Source: Chara braunii
Taxonomy: Eukaryota; Streptophyta; Charophyceae; Charales; Characeae
Assembly: GCA_003427395.1 (NCBI GenBank)
Contig: BFEA01000229.1
Location: forward strand, 775,421 to 797,450
DNA length: 22,030 bases
Direction: 5' to 3'
The position numbers and the translations under genes were made by a program. Position 1 is the first letter of the stretch, and the number at the start of each line of letters is the position of its first letter. The notes under the pieces are model-generated. The model was not told the origin of the DNA. It did not search any database and worked only from the letters and a program-made list of their open reading frames with translations. Below, piece after piece: positions 10,201 through 19,744 of the stretch.

Positions 10201-13200
10201 CTCACTCATCACACAGCCCTTCTACTCCTCTGCTCAAGCTGTAGCTGGTCAAAGTCAAAGTCAAAGTCTACCCGCGAATAAATCCCCTCGTTCGCCGTGT
10301 CTGCTTGCGCTTGAACGTGTTCGAAAAGGGATCAGCAGCAAAACTCAAAAGGTGGACAAAATATATATATATATAAATCATATGAAAATGACAACTATGA
10401 AAACTAAAATCCTGTTGCTGTTGGTTTCAAACTTTCAACTCTTTCAAGTTTCAACAGTGTGTCCATCGTTGAATTTTTGGTGATCAGAATTTTTTTTTTT
10501 TTTTTTTTTTCAAAGGGTAATTCATTTAAGCCCAACCAATTCAATTAATACCTGTCGAATCTGGACAGGACGGCCTTTCAGGCCTGTTTTATTGTCATTA
10601 TTTTAGTATTACGGGGAACCCAGTAGCAGCCACATCCGTGCTCAAGCCTCCAACAAGGGAACATGCTGGCTGGAAGCAGGTTTGTCAACATTTCTCTCTC
10701 TTTTTTGTTTTTTTTGGGAAAATACTAAAATAGAAATTTGCCAATTTGCCAATTTGGACCATTTCTCTATTTATGAATGTCATCCTTGCGCAGGGGGGCC
10801 ATGTTAATCTTCTGTGTTATCGTTCCAATTTTAACGGATTCAGCGGCATTTCTTTCTTTTGTCATGGATTGGCCCTTGAATGTGCCTGTTGGTTTCCGCT
10901 TGCCTCCTCCATAGCTCCGGAGTCCAAACACTTCGGAGCATTGGAAAGCCGAAGGACTTATAGATTAAGCCCAAGTATCAAAGAATGGGAGGTAGGGGCA
11001 TCAGTCCCGTTCCTCGTTCCTATTTCCCCCGACAACTCAAAATACACAGTGTACCCACTCACACCTCCTTCCATTTGTATGGCCGAAGGATCCCCAGTTG
11101 GACCTGGCTCCTGATTTTCCTAACTACCACTTTTTCTGGGGGTGCACCTTGCCTGCACCTGTTTACCAAATGCCTTTTTTATAAAATTTTGAAGTTTTTT
11201 TAGACCCTTCTTGGGTAGGAAACGTGATTTTCGACCCCCCCGATTATCGACTTTGACCAAAAAGCTACCGCCCTGGACCATGTCTGTGAAGATTTGAATT
11301 TTGAATTTTGAATTTTTTGAAACTGATTTCTTTGCAATCCCAATATGGACTGCAGTCTCCGCGAACTCACCGATGTGGTCACTGTGCGCATTTATCACCT
11401 CTGCCATCTCCTGACTGATAAGAATAGCTCCAATCGGCTGATAAGCTGACGACAAAGCCTGCAAAGGAAAACACACACATACAACAGCATGATCAGCAAT
11501 GGTGGATTGCACTGGATTCCTCACTTCTGTTGGCCTGCTGCTGCTGTCGACAATGGGCGTGCTGTTTTTTTTTATTCATGGGTGCTGCTGCTCACTGGTT
11601 AAACTTCAACACTCAACACACTTCTGGGAGGGGTTCTTTTAACTTCTTTTAATTGGTTTTTGAACCCTTTTTTTTTGCTAATCAGTAAATAGTAAATACT
11701 AGATAGAGGATTGAATTCGTTGCCGGAAAGCAGCTTCAGAGGGAACGTGAAAAGTCTTGCTCCTTTCTTTCTGTGGCCCGATCGATAGTGGCAAGTCAAT
11801 TGCGAAAGAGTCCCAGGGAATGTGAAGCAGGGTCCAACCAGTGGCAACCACCATCTCTCTCTCTCTTTTTTTTTTTTTTTTTTTTTTTCGTTCGTTTTTG
11901 TGGCCTGATGGACCACCTGTCACTTATACACATCTAGATGTGTATAAGAGACAGGTNNNNNNNNNNNNNNNNCTCGCTCTTATGCTGTTTTACTTTTGTT
12001 TTTTTTCTATCTTTCTCTTTTTTATTTGTGTTTTGATTTGAAAGTTTTTTTTTTTTTTTTTTTTTTTTTTCGGCATTGTTTTTTCCAAAGTGTGGTGAAA
12101 TGAGCGAAAACTATTATTCGTATATTAAAACATAAGTCATATTCTTCATTTTTCACTTTTGAGTTTTGTGGCCTGATGGACCACGGATATTTTTTTTTTT
12201 TTTTTTTTTTTTCGTTCGTTTTTGTGGCCTGATGGACCACAGATCAGATACTAAACTGATCAGAACGGATACTACGCTTGATGAGCCTTGATCTATTTTT
12301 AGCCGCAAGGCTGAGAAAAGTACCTAACCACCACCTTTTTTTCCCCCCATCCCAAGCCCCCTCCACCCCTCCCTCCCTTCCCAATAGTCATCATGTTTGC
12401 AGATGACCTTACGGAACAAATACGGGCATCGGATTCTTCTTCTTTGCGAGGATTAGCCAGGACAATGCAAGCCCTCAGAGACTCGCCTCCAGTATGAAGG
12501 ACGACTGGAACAAGACAGCCGATTGCTGGCTCTCAGAAGATACGATCCCCCAATAGGATCGGTCGTGAGGCCAGATGGCTTGGCACAAACCACAGTACCG
12601 ACAAGGTACCTTTTTTTTTTTTTTTTTTTTTTTTTTTACTGGTAGCCGCTCCCGACAAGGTACCTTGGAATATCCCACAGTAACCAAAGATTGTTGGGCT
12701 CTGCAGATGGCTCAAGGTCTATTAACTAGCCCAATAACCAAAATGTAAAAGCGGAGCTTGGACGTTCACATCGCTAGAGTAGGAATCAACGCATCTAACT
12801 TTCCCTTGATCTTGATATGGTGCAAAGCTTTGAGACGGACTGTCCCAGATCGGACAATTGTAGGATAAAAGCGGAGCTATCGGTAGCAGGAAGGACACTA
12901 GTCATCAGCGCATCTACCTTCTCCACGATATGGTACATAGCTTCGGGACCGACAGTTCCAGATCAGACAATAGCGGGACTACCTTCGGGGCGGACGATTC
13001 CGGATCGGAAAATTTGGGGACTGCATTCCAAAAGACGGATCACAGTACATCGCAAAGAAACAGTCAGAAGGAGGTTTTGGGATCATTGACCCTAAAGAGG
13101 GGATAAAACTTCATAAAAGCCCTCCGTATCAAATGCATAGTGAAGCTACTCACTCAACCGCGATGACGGCTTGGAACAACCCTAAAGCCAAGAATAGCAT

Positions 13201-14996
13201 CTGACCGCGCGCAGCTACAGCGTCACCGCCGACCATGTCAAGCCAGTTCGGAATAATGATAAAGGAATGGAGCCCGGCCTAAGAGCGGCAGGGAAAAAAT
13301 GCCCCAGAGGAGCCTCCACTGTCAGTGGACCCACCAACGCTTCCGCACTGGACATCCCTTATTGGACTTCGGCGACAGATACCGCCTAAAAGAGTACATA
13401 AACCCAAGGGGCTCGCCACATGGCACACGGAGCGACTGCATCATATGCCAACGAAAGGTGGCAAAATCACTGGTTACTATTTATAGCAAACCGATGAACC
13501 TAGCCATGTTCTTGGGGAGGATGCACTCGTGTCGTTTTTCGTTTCGTGTGCCGTGCGGCGGCGCCCCAAGTCCAAAGAAGGTCTGATACCACCACTCTTC
13601 GGGAATCCTTGGGTACGAGACAACGACAACAACACATGTTACTCTGACTAGTAGGGACAAGTGATGGCCAACCTGGGTTAAAACAGAGTATGAAAAAAAA
13701 AAAAAAAAAAAACAAAAAAAAACAGAGTATGAAAAGCCGACCGACTACGGGATGACGAAGGTGAAGACTGGGTATAAATGAAAGCAAACTCAGGAAGCAA
13801 GTCTGAAGAAAAGCCTGACAAGCTGACACTCAATCTCCTGTTGTTAGGGAGTGATCAATGCTGTACAGGCTTCCTTCCTTCGGGCAAGCTGGAAGGAAGC
13901 GTGTTGTGTGCTTAATAAAGTTAATACCGCTTATTGATGTAATGTTTCTGGCGGACTGCCACTCCACCGAATGGAAAGGCGCCAGCACCATAAGGACCTC
14001 TTTTAGTACTACGGTAGTACCCCCCCCCCCCAAAAAAAAAAAAAGGGTGTGCCCTAGGATGATAGGAGTAGGAAGTTAATCCTTTGCTAAAGAGAGGAGC
14101 AATCAATGCTTCCTGACACAACCTTTGTGTGTAAAAAAACGTTTGTTGACAACTCAACTCCTTGTGCCACCTTAAAAAAGAGTTGACGCAGCGTCGTTGC
14201 ACCTTGCTCTTAAGAGGGGCCGCCTTATCTATCGGTAGCGGTATGACTGGATGGACTCTGGTTGGCGAACCGGACAAAGAAAGCGACCTCTGTGCAGCCC
14301 ATCTCTGTTCAGCACAGGCTCGCCATCCATGACGGAAGAGGTACCAGCCTGTTGCTTCCCAGATGCTTCACAGATCATCAGGAGCCAAGACCGTAAGGAC
14401 CTCTTTTTTTTTTTTTTTTTGAACATGCTATGCTTCTCTGGGGTTAACTTGTTGCCCTTCAGCGTACAGCATCCCTTCTTCCCTATATTCCATGGTGTCA
14501 GGATCCTTTGGCACAGCGGCGCACAGATCATTAAGAAAGCGGTCCCCTGTTTCCCCCCTTTTGTCATATGTTATATATCCAAGTTGTTTTGGGTTTGGTA
14601 CCCGAACTTGGCTGTTCTTGTCCGGTAGATCAGTTCAGTGCTCGAATAGTTCTGATCGAGAGCGCCTGTTACACCCATCTTCCCCCCCCTTAAATTTTCT
14701 GGGGTTTTCTCATCAAGGTTGGCAAAGACATGCAATCGAAACTCACTTTCACACACACAGACAAGAGAACAAACAGGAAATTCCGCGGAGCCACAGGGGT
14801 ATGGAAGCCTCAAGGGTAGAGCAGCAAGACACCAGATGTGGCTCGAAGGCTCGAAGCATATGTTGGACCAAAAAAGGCGAAGGGGCAAGTGGAGTGTCAG
14901 GCCTTACATGTTCATCCGGTGAAAAGCACCGAAATGGTAATGAATGGGAACAAGTAGAGAGAGGCAAATGAACTGAGTTGCACCGACTGCACGGTG

Positions 14997-15047
<51 letters not shown>

Positions 15048-18000
15048 GCTTCCAACGGAGTTTGCAGCAACAAAAAGTGAGAGGCGAAAGCAAGCCCTTC
15101 GAAGAAAAGGTGTTATTAGTTGGAACTTGGAAGCGTTCTGTTTTTTTTTCAAGCAGGCATGATAGGCCCTTTGGGACATGGGTTAAAATTGTAACGATAC
15201 AGAGAATGAAGATTAGCATGGCCCCTGCGCTTTCAAGGATGACACACATAAATCGAGAAATGGGGTGCAAATGTTTTAAAAACAACAAAAAAAAAGAGGC
15301 AGGAGGCGTGATAGTAAGTTGATATCTACCTTGGCAAGCGTGACAGTATCGGGATGAATGTTATACTTGTCACAGCCAAACCATGTCCCTAAACGTCCAA
15401 AGGCGCACACAACCTGGGAAAGCAACACACAGACAGAACAGCAGCAACAGATGTGGACATGTCCTGGTTCAAACCCCAGCACTAGAAACCCCAGGTTCTT
15501 TGAATGAGCTTATAGACAGGATGCGTAAACAGTGAATCTTGAAAAGCATACATATTACATTCTCCTCTTGGCCAACTCTTGATCCAAAGTTTGACAAGCC
15601 ATTTACAATGCATACGCTTCGGAATAGCGACATGAAAACAGCTCATAAATCAGGTAATGATTTTCTATCGAACTGCGCTAGCGGTCGGGGGGTTTGTGAG
15701 AGTCGTAGGTCGCTTGGGTGACCTCACGGGAGGCCTAGCCAGGTGGCGTCCGCGGGCTGCGCATGGGCCGCTCCAGGGCATCGGCCCTCAAAGGTTTTGT
15801 GGGACCGATCACCTTGGCGACGGACTCTAGTGGGTCCCGGTAGACCCTTAAGACAAAAAAGACCCAAAATGGACTCCGATAGGGCCGTTTTTTGGGCAGG
15901 CGGATTCCAGGTGCCGAGCTTGGACGATCAGCGGCGGCCCAGATCTGCCTGGCATTTCGTGCCACCTCGTGCAGTTCGGCTTTGAACTCTCCGTGGTCCA
16001 GCCCGCCCCATTCCCTCCCAGCCCAACCAACCCCCTGCACTGCGCCATGTCGGCAGTCCATTGCCGCCCGCGTCTGTTTTCTGATTGCCGCCGTCCTTCA
16101 CCACAGTGTCGGGTTGTCATCGTCCTCGCTCCCCGTGCTGCCGCACGCACCATTGGCCACCCCCTCGACGTCGACTGCACCGTGCGATCACCAGCCAGCC
16201 TCTGTTTTCCTTGTCCGTCTTCTTATTCTCCTCCTCGTACTCCTCGTCCTCATCCACATGAAGGTGCTGATGCACCATGTGAGTAACAGAAGAGGGGAGA
16301 CCTGAGGTATAGAGTCCACGGCTTGGGGAACAGGAAGCTTATCTGGAGGGTGCTTACCCAGTGCGTTCAGCCATAGCCGCCTCAGAGGAGCCCGCTGGCT
16401 GCATGTTGCTCGTCATTCTTCATCCAAGGCTCGGAGGTGGCGGTGCAGATTAGAGTTTGTCTGGCACAATACAGAGGAGGGTCTGTGGTGGAGAATGGAA
16501 GGAGTTAAAAGGGTGTGCAAGAAGAAGGAAGAGGAAGCTTGACTGGCGGGCATAGCTGCCTGAAGGAGAAAGAATCCCAGAGGAGGAGGGAGATTGACAC
16601 TCACTCATCCTCCAAGTCTCCATTCTGTCGGTGTCTGTCATATATAGAGAGAGTGGGACACTGTTGTTGGTGACGTCAAGGGAGGAGAGGAAGAGAACAC
16701 CATAGCTTCAGGCAGGCAACATGGTCATGATTAAGCAAGGAGTCTCCATGCCGCTTCAGCAGATAGAAATTGTCATTTCAAGTTCCATCATGATTGCTCT
16801 AGCCTGGGATGAGCCAGGAGAATAGAGAAATTGACTTGGCGGGCAACACTGTGTCTGGATTGATTGGCAGTGAAGGAGTGCGGAGAAGGAATCCCATGGC
16901 AGAACAGGAAGATGCACTTTGAAGTTTGAACATCGTATTGATTGTTTATAAAGATATTTCCATTTCCATGCTTTTTCTCTTCTTCTTCTTCACACAGTCA
17001 CGTCCTTCATTGCAGCCAAACAATTCCGTGGTTATGTTATTATCAATCTGTGCCTTGCGAGTTCGTGTGCAATTTGATCGCGAGCTTCTGAAGTTGGGGT
17101 TCATTACAGTAATGGCGTCTCAGCTTTGTCTTTTTTGAAGTTTCTTCCTGCTCGGTGGCGAAACAGGTTTACCTCATCTGCAATGAACAATATGTCATAC
17201 TTCTTTAGCACCGCCTGGATCTGCTTGATTCAAGCCACACAGCAGAGACAACAGAGCAGCAGACACCATTAGTTGATTGAACTTGATTCCACAGGAAACC
17301 CGAATAGAAATTCTTGCTTGTAAATCAACCGTCCATTGATTGCACAGGGACCACCTTTCTTTTTTTTTTTTCTTTTTTTTAAATTGATTCCACAGTGACC
17401 TAAACTACACAAAGTCACGGAATACTTCTTTAGGACCGCCTGGACCTGCTTTCTCAAGCCACACAGCAGACACAACGGAGCTGCAGACAACATCAGTTGA
17501 TTCCACATGGAACCCGGATAGAATTGATTCCACACTTGTACAATGCATATGATTGCTAATAATTCCACTGCTGTCTACATCCACAGCTGTGATTCAGAGG
17601 GGTGTCAGTAAATGCATGGTTAAGGAAAGCCTGCGGTCTGCTTCTCCTGTGCTTCCATCGGTCATTGGATTGAGAATTTGAGACTCTGTTCGCATGCACT
17701 ATAGCTTGAGCGTGTTTCATGCTCTTATTAGGGCTATAGGCCGCTAATAGATAGTCAAAGAGACACCCACGGTTTGCTACTTTTGCCTTCGTTCGGTCTG
17801 TGGATAAAGACTGTCCACATACAGTGTGCAGGGGGGTGCTTCATACTCTCGAGGTTGTGGGCAGCAAATAAATCCAGGGATTTGTTGTTTTTGGGTTGTT
17901 GCCACAACTTGCCAGTACTACGTCGTAAAGTAGAGTGAACATCACATCCAAGGACAGCAGACGCTTTTCCGGTTGTGGTCGATAAACAGGCTCAAGCAGA

Positions 18001-19703
18001 GAGTGCAGCAGACAGACTACTTGCCCATAACATGATGTGTCCACCATATTGCCAACTATGCCCGCGCCCTCGAGAAGCGGTTAACAGAACCCTAAAGTTT
18101 CAGGAGTTTTTTTTTTTTTTTTTTTTTTTTTCCAGGGTCATTATAGTAAACAAACGTCGCACACCTTTTAAGCCAGACACTTGTCCCCATTCCATACAGT
18201 GGACAGTGGACACCAAATAAACCAACAGCAAAGAAAAAAGAAGTGAAAAATTGGATAAGGGCCAAGGCAAAAGTGTGTGTTTCATGCAAAATTCGGTCTT
18301 CAGTTTTCCGGATTTTCAGGATTTTCAGGGCTGGCCAAAACAGTCATCTCCAAGACCCCAACAAACGCCAAACTCAGCACACACAGACCTTGACCAAAAA
18401 TAAAACAGGGCAAAAAAAAAANAAAAAAAAAAAGCTGAAAAATAATTATCCCCAAATGAACTTTTCAGCTGTGTTAGTCCCTGAGCGGCCCGGCTGGGGG
18501 AAGGTCGTCCAGGTACCCTCCTAGGCGGCCTGGTCTGGGCAGGGCCCGGGCAGGGTCCCAGGCGATCCCAGCGCGTAATATTAAAAAAACAGAATAAAAA
18601 GAAAAAAAAATCCGAAAAAAAAAAAAGATGTGTAAAATTGCAATACAAACGACTTTTGGCTGAGGGCCACCTCGAAAATAAATGAGAAAACACGAGTCCA
18701 AATGTACCCTTTAAACCCCTTTACTCACCGATTATACCTCCCAACCCCCCCCCGGGCGACCCATCACCAAAACAGAAGTTAAGACTGAATTCTGCCTGTT
18801 TAGGCCAAGTGCAGTCCTGGCCTGAAGTCCTCTTTTTTTTTTTTCGGGATCCTTGCACCTCTTTTTTGACCCGTCTGGTTTTGGTTTTGCCGGGCGACCC
18901 CCCCTCTGCTCAACTGGCCCGGGTGTGCCTGGCCAGGGGTGCCGAGCCTGGCGACCAGAGCCCAACATAGCTTTTCAGTGCTGGGGGGGTTAAGTCGAGG
19001 TCAAGGTCCCTGCTAACCGCTTGTGCCCACTTCATGCTGCCCTGGCCTTGAAATGCCAATTCCTCATGACTGCACATCAGTTCCGAAGTGATAACTTGGT
19101 TGTTGCTGTGGGGAGGAGCACGGGGACAAGTTCACGTCTCTTGTTGTGAAACCAGTGTAAGACGCTCAGGTGGTGAGATTGAGAGGAGGATGGACTTAAA
19201 ACAGAGAGCTGGAGACAAATTGGAAAGAGAGGATTGAGGACAAGAGGAAGTAGGAATAGAGAAATCCACATTGGACAGGGTGGTACAGCAGCAATCCCGG
19301 CGTCGGATCGTGAATTTGCTGTGAATGAGCAATGAGGGTGGAGCGTGGACACAACGGCTAGTTTCTAGGCAGACCATGGACCTCACTCACTCTCAAATTT
19401 GAAAAAAGAAGGGGAACTGATCTGAACAGGGTTCCCACTCACAAAGATTAGCTTTGATGAAGTGAGAGGATAAAGGCTTTTTTTTGGCTACCGTCTTCAC
19501 CTGACTAGAACACACGGTCATTATCACTGTATATACTATATAGAGTATTATAGACTGAAAATTGCCCCATATACACCTATAATGACCGTGCGTTCTACTC
19601 GGGAAGACCCGCTCGAAAAGCCTCGAGGTGTGTTCTGGTAGGTCTGAGGATCTTTCCCTGAGAAGGCTCCTCCCAGCGGTTCTTGAGACGGCAAAACTTC
19701 TAG

Positions 19704-19744
<41 letters not shown>

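Noticed and set aside
11841-12041. Plus-strand open frame containing [10 protein letters not shown]
   Set aside because: This string is the translated Nextera junction, a known contaminant.
15735-16180. Minus-strand 108-110-codon frames as a gene
   Set aside because: Both strands are open together, composition explains it and no motif is recognised; left as an observation only.
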